A stretch of 64,000 nucleotides of DNA from Setoptus koraiensis (GCA_048013815.1 CM106586.1:24180001-24244000); one strand, 5' to 3'. Positions 45,003-59,500 are shown, counted from the stretch's first letter. Translations and numbers: made by a program. The notes: generated by a model from the letters alone, not told the origin.

Positions 45003-45535
45003 ACTTGGACCCATCATCAGCTTCATGCTGATATTCGGACACGTTTAGTGATTTATTAATCACTCTTGGTATATCCTTAATCCGTTGCCAGCTCTTTTTG
45101 GAATAATTTCGGATAACTCTTTTTGGGACATGTTTGGAAAGTCAAAGTTCATGACAATATTGACTGCTCGAATGTCTATAGCATTATGGCTGAGTGAGAA
45201 GGTCTGTTAGTGATATACAAAATGTAAAATGTAAAATATAAATTTGTAAGTTAGTGGTGATGACAAGTGTGACATCTAGGGACGGCTCCCGTTTGCTCGT
45301 GACACTCGATTATCATACCTGAACAGACGAGATTTGTGCATGGGCCTTTGCGGAAATGAAGCAAGACACAGTCACAATGAGCTTGTGACATGTTTGCGTG
45401 GATATATTAATTATATATCCACGCGTGATAGGTAGTAGCAGGAGTAACATATGTCCGCTTGTTGTGGTGATGCAATCGAGAAGGAGTGATGTAAAGTGGA
45501 AAAGGTGAATAGAGACAACGGATAAATTGAATCAT
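45003..45535 (-). pseudogene. decayed copy of the 3' part of DDX6, introns included
   Basis: Matches source 13784 to about 14540: the C-terminal codons (GACCCATCATC…CTGATATTCGGACACG), the intron between the last two exons including CATACCTGAACAGAC at its border, the fourth exon in shortened form, and intron sequence past it (GAAGGAGTGATxTAAAGTGGAAAAGGTGA). Several internal deletions and a small palindromic insertion are present. It joins directly to the DNA upstream of the metaxin copy, an order not found in the source locus. Confidence 0.9.
45396..45424. repeat. 12 bp stem palindrome inside the DDX6 copy
   Basis: GCGTGGATATAT at 45396-45407 and ATATATCCACGC at 45413-45424 with a 5 nt loop. 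The source gene has only the first arm (GCGTGGATATA), so the second arm arose as an inverted micro-duplication in the copy. Confidence 0.85.
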
Positions 45536-45652
45536 TACTTGTCATATGAGAAAGACAATACAATGATAAATTGAGATACAATGTGAGTTTAGAGAATAAA
45601 TTGATCGAGTTGCGCGAGGGAAAGTTTCACTTTAGATGTGTACAATCTAATG

Positions 45653-45658
45653 TTTATT
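45653..45658 (-). terminator. poly(A) signal of Optix
   Basis: AATAAA on the minus strand, about 124 bp past the Optix stop codon. Confidence 0.4.
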
Positions 45659-45781
45659 GTTATCTATAGGGTCATATCTACACATTGATAGTATGGGCTT
45701 GTTAGATGTTGTTGTTAGCATACTATTCTGTGGATGGATAAATTACATTACGTATGTGTGTATAGATGAGATCGGTGTGTT

Positions 45782-47437
45782 TCATTCCGACGATGAACTG
45801 CCAGGAGAATAGGCCAATTGATAAGGAATTTGATGATGATGATGATGGTGGTGATTATGATGAACAGTTGATGGTTGATTAAGATGATTTAAGTGATGAT
45901 TATGATGATGATTGTGATGATGTTTTGATTTGGCCTCGGCAGCTCTGTCTCGTTGTCTTCGATTCTTAAACCAATTGCCCACTTGTGTTGGCGTCAATCC
46001 GGTTGCTTGCGCTAATTCACGTTTTTTACTAGGATTTGGATATTGATCTTGTAAATACCATTCTCGCAATAATGATCTCGTTCTTTCTTTAAAACAATGA
46101 GTCTTTTGTTCGCCGTCCCAAATAGTTCTGGGCAACGGATATTTCTTTCTAACTCTATATTTGTCTACTGGACCTAAAGCACGACCGCGCAATTTCTCTG
46201 CCTCTAAATAATGTGCCTCTAACCACATTGATTGTAGTTTTTGATGTGATTCCTTTGAGAAACGATGCGATTCTAATATCTGATACAATTCATTGTAATT
46301 GCCCAAATGATAGGCCACCAATGCCTTGGCTCTCAGCACAGGCTCCAATTCGCTCAATTCATGTGACACGGGCAACGACCATAGGAACCGGCCCAATCGT
46401 TCAATGTCACCCGATTCCTCTAATGTCTCTAAAACGGCGGCCACTTGCGATGACGTAAACGGCATCGAGGCGGCCGCGCTGGCGCCGCCAAAACAATCAC
46501 CGGATTGGTTTGAATTGGCGGCCGCTGCTGCGGCTGCCGCCATCAACGCCGACTGAGCCTGACTCGAAATGGGCGCAATTGCGGCCGGTAACGGTGGTTG
46601 CTGTTGTGCTGATTGTGGTGGTGTTGTTGATGGTGGTTGTGGTTGTTGTTGTCTCTGGTGTTGTTGTTGTTGCTGTTGTCTCTGTTGTTGTTGTTGCTGT
46701 TGTTGTTGTTGCTGCTGCTGTTGTTGCTGTTGTTGTTGCTGTTGTTGCAACATAAATTGCATTGCCTGTGCCAGTGCTTGTGCGTGTGCCGCAGCAAACG
46801 CCTCGAGAGCCCCATGAATTGAGGCCGCCGCTGCCGCGCTCATTTGAGGTGATTGTTGTTGATGATTGTTGTTGTTGTTGTTGTTGTTGCTGTTGTTAGT
46901 GGTGCTGCTGCTACTATTGGTGGATGTGCTGGTGGTTGTGGTAGGGGGCGCTAAAATACTAGGAAGTGCTGATAATAGCTGCTGGTGATTTGTTGTCAAT
47001 TGTTGCAATTGTTGCTGCTGTTGGTGCTGCTGCTGGTGCTGCTGTAGTTGGTGGTGGTTGAGGTGGTTGTGGTGTTGTTGTTGTTGTTGTTGCTGTTGTT
47101 GCAAGAGACTATGATGAAATTGGTTCAAATTTATGCTGCCATTATTGTGTAATGAGTGATGCTGATTGCGATGATTCATGAAACCATTGCTACCATTGTT
47201 TTGTTGCTGGTGCAAGTGTGAGGCTGGCACAGGAGACTCTCGCGACGACACAGCTGCGCTGCTGCTTCTGCTGCTACTTCCGCTGTGATTGTTGTTGTTG
47301 CTGTTGTTGTTGCTGTTGTTTATGTTGTTGTTGTTGTTACTATTGATGCCTATATTGATTAGGCTATCATCGTCGTCTATAATACTAATTGGTGATATGG
47401 AACGCGAGCTCGCGCTTGAATTAGTGGACGACTTCAT
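45782..47437 (-). CDS. Optix: Six3/6-class homeobox transcription factor (Optix)
   Basis: A 551-residue frame with no intron. Residues 1-324 are Asn/Gln/Ser/His-rich, with a poly-Gln of over 20. The SIX domain starts at ~325 ([32 protein letters not shown]) and ends with [37 protein letters not shown]. The homeodomain (~438-500) contains [48 protein letters not shown]. The [57 protein letters not shown] block is the Six3/Six6/Optix signature, distinct from Six1/2 and Six4/5. Optix acts in head, eye and brain patterning. The segment between SLPVS and VLRAK is shorter than in other Six3-type proteins. The C-terminus is His-rich and ends PGSSSSE. The long non-coding flank upstream fits a developmental regulator. 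Confidence 0.96.
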   Translation of the reverse strand: MKSSTNSSASSRSISPISIIDDDDSLINIGINSNNNNNINNSNNNSNNNNHSGSSSRSSSAAVSSRESPVPASHLHQQQNNGSNGFMNHRNQHHSLHNNGSINLNQFHHSLLQQQQQQQQQHHNHLNHHQLQQHQQQHQQQQQLQQLTTNHQQLLSALPSILAPPTTTTSTSTNSSSSTTNNSNNNNNNNNHQQQSPQMSAAAAASIHGALEAFAAAHAQALAQAMQFMLQQQQQQQQQQQQQQQQQQQQQQRQQQQQQHQRQQQPQPPSTTPPQSAQQQPPLPAAIAPISSQAQSALMAAAAAAAANSNQSGDCFGGASAAASMPFTSSQVAAVLETLEESGDIERLGRFLWSLPVSHELSELEPVLRAKALVAYHLGNYNELYQILESHRFSKESHQKLQSMWLEAHYLEAEKLRGRALGPVDKYRVRKKYPLPRTIWDGEQKTHCFKERTRSLLREWYLQDQYPNPSKKRELAQATGLTPTQVGNWFKNRRQRDRAAEAKSKHHHNHHHNHHLNHLNQPSTVHHNHHHHHHHQIPYQLAYSPGSSSSE

Positions 47438-50400
47438 GATTTAATTGTAATAATTGTATCACTATTCACTTATGTGCTGCTACCTATATGAATGCTAGTG
47501 ATGATGTGAAATGAATGAAGGACATGACACGACAATGATATATACCGCGATAGTGGCTCCCTTTGTCGGATACATGGCGAAACTGATTGTGCGCATGCGC
47601 TCGCTGCAAACAACACAATTGGGGGGGGGGAAGGGCTGGTACAATATCTGCAATATTAACTGCAACTTAACTGCAACTTTTGCCAGCACTGTTAACAGCA
47701 ACAAACAAGGCAAACTTTTGCCATTTATAGCTCTACCTTCACCAACTGCCCTCACCTGTGCTGTTGCCCCCCACTAACATGAAGGTATAAAAACATGAGG
47801 GTATAACAATAACAATATCGGGGTATTTTGTTGTCGGTGCCCTGGTGAGTGTAGTTGGTACCTGTTTGTTTATTAGCTGTTTCTATTGTTTATTGTGTGC
47901 AGTGGGTTGCTTTTTGTTGCTTCTTTGGCTTTTTGCAAAACGGATAATTGTTAGTGTTGCTAGGCAACAGCAAAAGTTAAGTGATACTGAGGCAACTTGA
48001 AACAGCCGCCGGTTGTTGTTGCTGTTTGACAGTTGTGAGCCAATCAAATAAATCACAATTACAATACTAGTCACAATTATAATTGCGTAATTATAATAAA
48101 AATAAAGGATAGCGAGTTGTGTGGTGTTACAAGTGGCGCTTGTGATCATGTAACTAATACTGATATATAATGCGAAGTAGTGCTGTCGGCTCAATTGCTC
48201 TGACCAGTGGTCATTTGTGACTCTCACAAGTTGCGCCGAACAGCCACGGGCACACATTACCTGTGTCTGCATTAGCTGCCACGATGTGTATTACCTGTGC
48301 TCCATGTATTACCTGTGCCAACCATGCACTAACTGTACCAGCTGTATGTGTAATAGGTGTATGTGTTAGGTTATTAGGAGTGATGAGGCTAGCACAAGTG
48401 AACGATTACCAAATTAAATTACCTGAGCGCCTCTTCTTACTATGAGATAATCAATTTTTGGAGCTTACTTGCTAAGCCATGGAGCCTGCTTACTAACCTG
48501 GCTCTACGTGCATTTGCCATTTGCACAGTGCACATTATAACTTACATTATATAACTTGTATTATATAACTTGTATTGGCCGCTGACCATCGCTACTATCA
48601 CTGTGCGATTGTTGATGATTACGCAACAAGCCTATATTGCTACAGTTAGTGGTCGCTTTTTTATTCACTGCCCATGATAGCGAGCAAACTGCACACAGCA
48701 TGCAGTGATACATGTTGCGTAATAATCATATGTAAATATATAATAACTCGTTTGCTTTTCTCTCGCCGGCACAATTTGCCACTCACGCACACAATTTACG
48801 CCGCCAAACCAGCTCGTGGTAAAATCACCTAAATCATCGCTGCAGTTGTTGCAGTTGTTGCTGTTGTTGGTGTTGTTGTTGGTGTTGTCGGCGGCGCTGG
48901 TGATGATGGACACACACATCGAAGGCACTCTGTCCGCGTGCAACTAATGGTTAGGTGCATAAATTTAATTTTTACTTTTGCGCGCCATCTCTCACACCGT
49001 GAGAGGTGCTACCGCCGCTAACAAGGTAAGCAGACGACCACCACTTACAATTGTTAAATATATTGTAAAATATTGCATGTCACACACAATATGAATATGC
49101 AAGTGAACACCTAAGGCGACAGTAACACAGCAAATAATAACAATTGGCACCCACAATATCTGCACACTTGATATGATGGTCAGCGTGTATTACGTAACAT
49201 CAGATTGATGGGTGCTAGCTGCGTACGTTCGGCCTGATATACGTATGGTTTGGTTAATATGTCATAATGACACGTTGCTACACCAATGTATGCGATTGAG
49301 CGACCACCAAGTGAGCACTCAGCCAATCACAATTACCATTTACAATTTACAATTTGCTCTACTTAACAACAAACTTTGCACTTTACAAGGTGCAAATACA
49401 AGCCGAGGTGATCATTGCGCATTGATCGCGTTACTCGTCATAGAGGCACAGGGATTATATTATAGAGAGCGATGAGTAAAACGATGCTGGAATCACGTGA
49501 TATATGGTCAGTTAGTTGGTTCAGTCGTGCAGGTTATCGTGCAGTTTAGTCAGTTAGTGTGAGTGTGTGTGCCAGTGTGAGTGCAGTGATTTGCCATGCT
49601 GCGATTAGGCTCACCAGTGCGATTAGAGGTGTTGTTGTTACGTAAACGTGTGATATAACACACGTGTAATATAACGTGAAATTAAGTATAGCGGCAGTAG
49701 TAGTAGTAGTAGGTTAGTTTATAAATAATAATAATACTGACAAGTGAGTGCAGCGAGTTGCACGTGCAAAATGAATGAGTGCAATTATTGCTTACTCAAC
49801 TACTTAGAGGGATCGAAATAGCAAGAAATCTTGTTAATGAGCTGATCATTAGAGAGCATTAGTTGGTGTTGGTGTTGGTGTGTTGATCAATCACATCACC
49901 TCTACACTAACAGACTGTGAGTCTGGATTGAGGCTTTACAATTCTCGGCAACAACATCATCAAAAACAGCAACATTGCCGACAACAACAACACCGTCAAC
50001 AACAACAACAACATCAATGGCAACGACAACCTATCAGCTACATGCGCTCGATAGAGATGTTACTATCATGATCGCTGAACCCGACAATACACACGACAAA
50101 GGAAGAGAGATGATTAATCATCGCCAATTCATCCATTTGTCGATAAACGAATCAATCCGATTTGCAATTGGAATGGTTGTTGTTGTTGTTGTTGCTGTTG
50201 TTGTTGGACGCAAACAAACAATCACAACAAACAGCTGATTTGGAGCTCGACTGATAGATTTGATGATTCAATCGCCGATTCATATGCCAGTATTATCTAT
50301 CGACAGGTGTCTACATGTGAGGCTAGCTATTGTTATGGTATTGTTATGCTTGACACAGCCAACTGGACAGACATTGGCCGCTGCTGTTGACTAATAACAG

Positions 50401-51711
50401 TTATCACAGTTACACTAACAGCAGTTACTGTGTCTTGTTTGTAAACAATCAACACAAATATACAAATACTACTACACTTATTGTAGACGCACAAATAAGC
50501 GGCTGGGACAAATATTAAATGAGCTTCTTTTATGCAACTGTCATGCAACTGTTACGCAACTATTATGTCGACTAGCCCCAATTGGAGGCGAGCAACTTTT
50601 TTGTTGTTATCGTTTGTTGTTGTCGTTTGTTGCTGTCGTTTGTTGTTGTGTCAACGTACGAACCAATATCAATGTGAGCACCACCGACAACAGCAGCAAC
50701 TCCATTGAATCAACTCTATCTGTGCGCTTAACTAGCCTTACATCAGCTCGTTGTGAGCACACTCACAAACTGTACAAACTTTATTTACTGTATTTATTTA
50801 TTTTCATGCTTTATTCATTAATTAACACTTTGTACAACATATTACCATATTGACAGCGAGTGGTAATGAAGAGACAACTTTTATCCATAACTGGCTGCCG
50901 TTGTTGCTGTCGTTGTTGGTGTTGGTGTCGCTACAACAAGTTTGGTATTGTTGTTGTTGTTGTGCAGCTATCAAGTGTTGTCAAACTTAAACTCGCTGCA
51001 TCAGCTCATTAGTGTTGCTTTCCAATCAACGGCAGCACAGTTACAGTGTGCGATGATGGGGCCCAATCAACAACATTTAGCATTTAGTACATTTAGCACT
51101 TTTGGCACATGACACACGAGAGCGATTTGATGACAGCTCAGCATGCCCTAGAGCGCCCCAAATGCTCATTGTTTGACTGGCTGGCTGGCTGACACAATTC
51201 ACAGTCGGGCACACAGTTGACCTAGCAAGGATAGTGATTGTCAAATACTAATAAAAACACTGCATAACGGAAACAACTCTCTCTCTCTCTCGCCTCGTAT
51301 CTGTCGATATATTTACTCACAATCACACTCCAATTGCAGCCATGTGAACTAACTGTCAAACAATGTTTGGCCAACATTGAAACATAAATAACAACAAGCG
51401 TATAAATAATAAAATCACAGACCGGAAAATGGGTCAGTCTAGTGAATAGACAAGCGACAGATAAACAGCGACAACAACAACAAGTCGTGGTATCATCAAC
51501 TCGGTTTTGTGTCACCATCATGCGCCACTCTCACTAATCATGCGCTCAACTCTCTCACACAAGCTAACCGTTATGATGTCATTGTTGTCATGTCGTTGTC
51601 ATGATGTCATTGCATTGCCATTGATTGTCTCTCTCACTGTCCGGAAATTGGCACCGGAACCAGTCTCGCTGGTCACGTGTGTCAAGTATGTGCTCTATGT
51701 GTGCGGTGTCA

Positions 51712-51759
51712 CTGGTCATGTCGCTGGTCATGTCGCTGGTTATGCGACTGGTTATGCGA
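51712..51759. repeat. four 12 bp tandem units
   Basis: Two copies of CTGGTCATGTCG followed by two of CTGGTTATGCGA; the pairs are identical within themselves. Confidence 0.85.
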
Positions 51760-52630
51760 CTGGTTGCACTTGTTGACTTGTAGCCCCTATTGTCGCCGCC
51801 AACAGCGTCATCACGAGCAGCACAGATTTAATCTTGCTCATACCATCATGATAATCGGCACAATCAGCATCACGCAAACGTGATGACAACTATATGCTGC
51901 CACTATAGTGCAACCAAAATACCAACCATTCAGGCGCTGCCTCAATGATTAAATGACCAGGTAATCCACGTACACCCAAAACTACTTCCGGTTCGTGTGC
52001 TCACTCTCATGAACACACACACACACTCTTTATACTGTGCACAGTCTGCACTAGTATACAGATCAAGTATTTGTAAATAGTGCTCGTTTAGCCAGTCAAC
52101 TAGAGCAATTTGCACGTGCTGTGCCAAAAGACACGCGCACGCACACACTTTTCGGCACAGCGGTTTTGGTTGGTACTAAACACACTGCACTTTACCGGTA
52201 TCCATAGTACCCAACCAACTACATACTATAATATAATATACTGCATAATATTACATAACCACATGCATCAATAGCGATAGGTTAAGGTGCAGTTATGGTG
52301 TAATTGTATCAATAATAGTGGTGCACGCGCAAATAGAGCAGTAGCGTGCTTATTGCGCAATTGCACACACTCAATAAGTCGTGCACGCGTTTCGTACGCT
52401 CGCCTGAGCACACTATTTGGGTTATGCAGCCAATGGAATCGCTGAGCTTGCTCTGGTTTGCAATCTGTTCCAAAGTGCACACTTACACTTACACACAATT
52501 TGGCAAACAAAGTGATTATGTAACTTGTGTATCACTTGATACTTTTCTGTGTCGCTCACTGTCGATCATGCAAGACACACGAGATGAATGGTGTTGCAAC
52601 TAGCAATAGAAGCGCCATAGAATCAATATT

Positions 52631-52632
<2 letters not shown>

Positions 52633-52690
<58 letters not shown>
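52633..52690. repeat. (GT)29 microsatellite
   Basis: 58 bp of uninterrupted GT, followed 20 bp later by a short CA run, so the two can pair as a hairpin. Confidence 0.95.
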
Positions 52691-52694
<4 letters not shown>

Positions 52695-55600
52695 TATCTA
52701 TTATGCAACGCACACACACACACACATGTAATAAATTCACTATTTAGCACGGATTCACACGCACACCGTACGTTGCGTAAGATGAACAGGGAACACGCGC
52801 AAACAGGCGTGGCCTGCACGTAGCCCGTGGCATATTGTTACATTATATTGGGCGCATGGTTTGCATGAGGTTTGGTGCTCGCAACTGTTGGTACACAGTG
52901 CGATGTAATACAGTGTGATGTAATACAATGTGATGTAATACGGACAGTTTACAGCAGAGTGAGAGTGAGAGTTGCACAATCACAGTGTTGCAAACAGTGT
53001 GCATACACACTCCATATAAACACGTGCTCGCCATTGAGCATATTGCACGAAATGGCACAACGTGTGCATCGATATGCCATTTCATCGTCATCGTGCTCAT
53101 TGTTGTTGGGTCAGTCTGAGATTGTTATTGCCATTATTGGCCGATGTTGGCGCTCTCAATCTTTGCAAAACTTGTATTCAGGTGAGTGCAACATAATATA
53201 CAACATAATACATATAAAAGTGTGTATATGTGTGTTTATAAGTATAAGTGGACGAGAGATAATCGACAGTTATCGCCTTGTTGTTGTTGCGTTGTGCAGC
53301 TCGCTCTATCTGTTGCAAGCACCAATAAAACACCACTCAATCGCGTATATCGCGTCTATCACGTAATAGCAATAGTTATAGCTATAGCGAGATAATGATT
53401 ATGATTGATGAGTGGCTTAAAAGTAAAAGTTGTGCCAGCCACTGCCCAACAAGGTGTGCAAATGGTGCACACTGGTGCAGACTGGTGCGAGTGGCGCAAA
53501 CTGGTGCAAATGCTAAACCAGATAAGCAATCTTGCAAGGTGTCCAATTTAATTGTTGCAACTTGCAAGTTGCTTCCAATTGATTCCAATTGGAGCGGCCG
53601 CATCAATTTAGATGTCTCGCACACAATTGCAAAATGCCCTGCTCGCATACTTAAAACTGACCACAATAATACTCATAAATGCGTCAGTGGTCACTATTTC
53701 TGTTGTGTATTATTGTGTATTATCGTGCATTATGTGTGTGCTGCAATAGCGAGTGGACCAACATTGATATTGATTATTATTACGAGTGTATAGATATTTC
53801 GCCTGCCACAGACAACATAATCTCAACACACACACACACACAAGGTGAATATTCACAATTTGAACACAACAACAATTACAATTGCTATTGTTGTGATTGT
53901 TTATTATTATGTTAGCCAGCAACAGTGACAGATGAGCAATAATAGACAGATAAAAAGATGATGTGGCGCTCCCAATCACTGACCAGTGGTCAGTGTATTC
54001 AATTGTGAGCCTGTTTTATGTAATATTATATAATGCGCGCATGTGTTGCCAATGTGGGCATGATATTGGCCAAACAAGCTGGCACAGTTGTGTAAAGTGG
54101 CACAGTCACATGCAATTGGCACATACATTTACAGTGGCTAGGTGGGCAACACGATTAGCTGCTGACTTTCAACTTTTAATCACAACAACAGACAGGTAGA
54201 CAGTTTAATTGGCCATGGTCAATTGTACAAGTGTTACCAGAGTATTACATAATCTTTGTTTTTAATCATCATCATCACGTATGTATGCATGCATGTAGAC
54301 AACAACGACTAGCTTTACAGCACAACCTGTCGACTTAACTGATGATAGTCAGATCTGCTCAGGTCTGCTCAGGGATAATATTGGTGTGTTATGCAACCGT
54401 TGGTTGCTATTGCTTGAGAGCACAATGTAATGTAAATAACAATTGCTATACATTTGTGTATAAGCTAACAAGTGGTCACTAGTGCATGGTCTAGATAACA
54501 TTAGATATAAAGCCCATGGCAATTACATAACATTGCACAACATGATAAAATAACAATTTGCCCATGATTAAACACTTTTTACATGCGATTGTCATCGGTG
54601 CTATATAGATATAAATATTTATATCGCCGCTCTGATGGTAACTGACTGACTGGGCAACAAGACGACAATTTAATGGCGATGATGACCATGTAACAATCAA
54701 CATTACAATCAACAGAGTGCCACTATACCTACTTATACCAACCATGGGAACGATAAAAACAACCGACAGCCACAACTGTTTAAAACAATAATCCATGCAT
54801 ATATAGAGCGATTTGTTTGTGTGTCCATACTGGCACAACAATTGATATTTATAGGAGCGCGGCACACATTGTAACTATCTGGCCAGACAACGACAGCAAC
54901 AACAACAGCAACAACAACAGCGACAACAACAGCAACAACAACAGCGACAACAACAGCAGCAACAACAGCGACAACAACAAGTTAATCAAAATCAATGGAT
55001 AATACTAAAACAATGACACGGCAAGGATAATTGGCACACAAGCACAAACAATCCGGTTGTCGCTTTGTTTGTTTTGGTCGCTCTCATTATTGTTGCAGCG
55101 CGTCAACAACAACAGCAACAGCAACAACAACAACCACAGTTTGACTATCGAGCCACCCCGGCCAAGCGAATAATTGTGAGAATGGGCTGCATAAAATGTT
55201 GTCTTGGTGCTAATTTTGCCATCGCCATGCAATTGAGTGCTTTCAATAAAATAAGTTGTCGGCTGGAAGCAATCGCTAGATCGATGCTTGCCGATTGTTG
55301 CTTGTTGCCGAGATTGATCTAGTTATGTCTAGATGTGGTTGTATTATGTGTTGTTGTTTGGTTGTTGTTTGGCTGTTGCTCAGCTGACTCAACTTACCTG
55401 AAGCTGCTGCTGCTGCTGTAAACATTGTGTGTGTGGCAGTTGTTTAAATCGACTCTATAACTGCAAATGGTGGCGTAATCTTGTTGTACTTGTTGGCCAG
55501 GTGAGTGAGTCACATTACAGTGTCCCGTACAGTTGGCTAAGTTTTAAGCTAAGAGTTTGTTCTCGAAAAGTTATTTTTTCTTGTTTGGTGGGGGCGAGCA

Positions 55601-56514
55601 GTTAGTGAGAAGTAAGTCAGAGTCAGAGTGAGTCAAAGTCACACTCATCACAGTGTGTAAAGTAAGGCGAGTGAGAAAAGTTGGATCAATGGGCCAACAA
55701 TCGCCGATCGATCGATCAAAATGGATAAGTAACGAGAGCGAATAATAATCAGCTTGCTGTCATGCTCATCGTCTCACGCTGGATCAGCCAGCGCTTGTTG
55801 TTGTTGTTGTTGTTGTTGGACAGTTGTTGTTGTTGTTGTTGGACAGTTGTTGTGGTTGGTGTGGTTGTTGCTACTAACACAAGTTGCTGCAAGCACAAAC
55901 TGTGCTTGTTGTTGCAGCAACACACAAGCGGTGGTTGGTGTGGTTGTTGCAAACACAGGTGATAGAAAAAGTGATAACTATTCAATTCAAATATTCAGAC
56001 GAAATGTTGCAACACACCAGTTTCCAGCACTAACAACTACAGGCCAACAACAGTGATAACTAGACACACAACAATCTATCAAAATGTGCCATTGTGTGAA
56101 GACGTAATTAGAATTGTTAACCGCAATTCGCCAGCCGCTATTTGAATGTTGATTGGACGGGATGAGATGAGATGCGAGCGCAACAACAACCACACCAACA
56201 GCAACACTAACAGTGACAGCGACAACAACAACGACAACAACAACAACGACAACAAGACAGAGAATGAGGGCCAAATGAAAAGAATTGTAGCACGGTACTG
56301 TTATTATCGGCGTTGTTGTTACGAGTCGATCGCTAGCAAATTGTAAAATTTTGCTTTGGTCAGTTGGTGTGAGTCGTATCGTTGCAGGGGACACACACAC
56401 AAAACACTTGTCGTCTTGTTAGCGTCGTTGCTGGTTTATCCGCCAGATATCAATGCGCGTGCTTGCAATGCCATCAATCACTTCACTTGACACACATTAT
56501 TAACTCATCAAGCG

Positions 56515-56562
56515 AATAATATTCTCATATCTCATTCTCTCATGCGATATGAGAATATTATT
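56515..56562. repeat. perfect 17 bp inverted repeat with 14 nt loop
   Basis: AATAATATTCTCATATC and its reverse complement GATATGAGAATATTATT. Immediately after, TTTCCACTGCGATA-like units repeat three times to ~56600. Confidence 0.9.
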
Positions 56563-59500
56563 TCCACTGCGATATTTCCACTGCAATATTTTCACTGCGA
56601 CCGTCGATGAGATGTTTTGCGAGTCGTTTCGCGAGCTGTTTTGTGGCGCGCCAGAAATAACTCAATTACGGTTGCGATAACATGAGCTGGCAAACGAAAA
56701 CAGCAAACGGATAAATGCGTGCAGCTCCAGTAATTAACACGTTGTCTAAGCTGGCTCGCGAACTCTATTGGTGGCATCCCAATTGCGAGCCGATATCTCA
56801 ATTCACAAAAGACTCTCTTTGCACTGCAGGCCAGCATACCAACGATAATGCAAAAGAAACACAAAGCGCACGAGCAGCAAAAGTGCTCAATTGTACCACT
56901 GGTCAGCAATGATCCACTGTGGTCAGTTTGAGTGTGCCCGTTTGACGGTGCACCGGTGCATCGCACGACAATTGACTGCAAACAAGTTGTTTCTATCACC
57001 AACAACAATGCACCTTTTGATGCACCATTTGTACCATTTGCACCATTCGAACCATTTGATTTGAGTTGCAGCAAACTCAGGTGCTGATAACAGCAACAGC
57101 AACAGTAACACCAGCGCTATGAAGAGAGTGTATCATTGTGATCAACTAGATGATCGCGCCAACAACAACCACAACAACAACAACATCAAATGATGATCGA
57201 TAACGATGAGCAATTCAACAATGACACTCCGTGCGCGCATAATAAATACGCGCCACAAATAATAATCTAAATCACGATGACCAATGGTCAGTGTTGTTGT
57301 ATCCATGGCAGCGCATGTGTGTTGCTGTTGCCAGAAAGAAAGTGCCACTCATTGTTATCAATTGGCAATGTGTTGTCAAGCGCTCAAATTGAGACCAATA
57401 TCAAATGAGATTATCACTCTATTATCATTACTATTATTGTTCGTTGCTCGATCATGTTTTTTGCCTTTGCGCCTATCGTTGCCGTTGCGCTCATCCTTGG
57501 CTCGCTTGTTCGTTCTTCCGAATTTCGAATTTGCAACTTGCGATTTCGAATATCGAACTGGCAACTCCGAATACCGAACTTGCAATTCCGAATCGCCAAA
57601 TGACGCTCAACGGCCAGTCAAATGTTGCCGATGCAACAACAGTGTTCAGACGCTAGGCGGCGCAAATTTGTGGCAAGTGTCATGAGGTTGGTAGTGCCAA
57701 CGTGCATTTAGCATGAACTCCAGTGACTAGACTCTGGTCACCAGAGGCATGACCACTAATGCTAATCGCTTCACACTGACCACAGACACATGCTTGCAGT
57801 AATAAACGGTTGCAGTAATATATATGCAAATGATTGCAATTTTTATCCGTTTATTATTCTCGAGTGACCCAACTCAACGCTGGCTCATCACTGACAAACT
57901 CACAAGATTCGCCAATTGTCATTGCCATTGTGAATGAATGACGCATTGTGAGACATGACAAGTTTGGGTCGCAAAGAATGACAGCAGCAGCAGCAGCAGC
58001 GGCACAAAGAGACAAATGGTGCATATTTTATTATTTGTATGCAAATATTCATTGCGGCAGCAGCAACGCGACTCATAGCAACCTCTGCTACGAGTGGCGC
58101 AATTATAAGCTATGGATATACGATAATAATGATAGTAATAATAATAGCGATGGTATTTATTTTTGCTTTGCCAATCTCTGCTTATATCTCTGCTTGTACT
58201 TGATCACAAATACTTATCCTCTGTCATGGTAAGCAATACATGTGACTTACACAGCAATTGTGGCTGGCGTAATTGGCGCAACCATACAAGAGGAGCTTAC
58301 TTTTTGTTGTTCATTCAGCAATCATCCCAATATAATCCCTATGTCTGGATATTGCTGCCGACTGCACTCAATTCGGTGCAATTCGTTCAATTGTCGGCGT
58401 CACTTGTCCAATGATACCATCACTATCACATGTACACTGTATATAATGTATATAATGTATATAATAATGATACCATTACGTATTCATTTAATATTCCACA
58501 CAATATATATTAAGCGAGCATACAGTGCATTAGCGAGCGACCAGAATATCATGACTTTTGCAGCCGAGCTCGCTCATTCTTATTTGCACACATTGTTATT
58601 GCCTAAGCAAACAATCTCTTATTATCTCTCGCTCGCTCTACTTTTAATCCCCTTGCTCAAAACCAAACCATTACAGTGCAAACCTCAGCTATCCATGGCA
58701 ACCAAATACTCATAATACTTCCTCTTTCTTCATTTCTCTCTCTCTCCATTTCCCTCAAATGATTTGAGTCAAATCTCTGCTCATTCATAGTTGCCATAGC
58801 AATACATAGAAGTGATACGAATTGAAACTAAGCCAACTAACAATTTCCGACATTTTACTTCATCATCCGCACATTAGAATAGCAAACATGAGATTTGTTG
58901 TTGTTGATATTTAGTTGATATTTTCAAGAGTCAAGCAGGCTCAAGTGTCGACTCAGATGGCGATCGGCTCAACTCGGCTTACTCTTGCCAGACTCAGCTG
59001 TCGTCAGCTGCAGCAGCAGCACTACTGACTCGTGAGTCAGTAGCACTGACACTAGTCTACTGTACAACATGTGGTGCGACGCATGCGTAGTTGCTAGTAT
59101 CGAATATGCGTGTAAGCGATCCTATTGGCTAGCATACCCATGCGTGCATGTAATCTATACCGGCTATCTATATCAGCAGTCGGTGCAGTCTGTTGCTGTT
59201 ATTATGGCAGTCAGTTGCAGCGCATGCGTTGAGCAACAACCAATCAAATTGTTTTCATGCGCTACAAGCCCGTCACTGATAGGCTATCTATTACAGTTTC
59301 TATATCAGTTGCGTATCTTAGGCTATCAATTACACTATAATACAGTGCGAGTAGAATATAGTGTGTAAGTGATATCGCTGGCAATAGTGGCATGAGAAGT
59401 TGGTCGGCCAGCATGCGCAGATGTTTCTTTTTGTTGATTCCCTTAGTGTGTGTAGTGCGTGCGGGTGTGTGTGTGACTCATGTCATTGTCAATTGTATTT

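Noticed and set aside
44080-45535. Broken gene copies as processed retrocopies
   Set aside because: Intron and intergenic sequence are retained, both strands are represented and there is no poly(A) tail.
45782-47437. Assignment of the homeobox gene as Six1/2 or Six4/5
   Set aside because: The [20 protein letters not shown] and [24 protein letters not shown] blocks are those of Six3/6.
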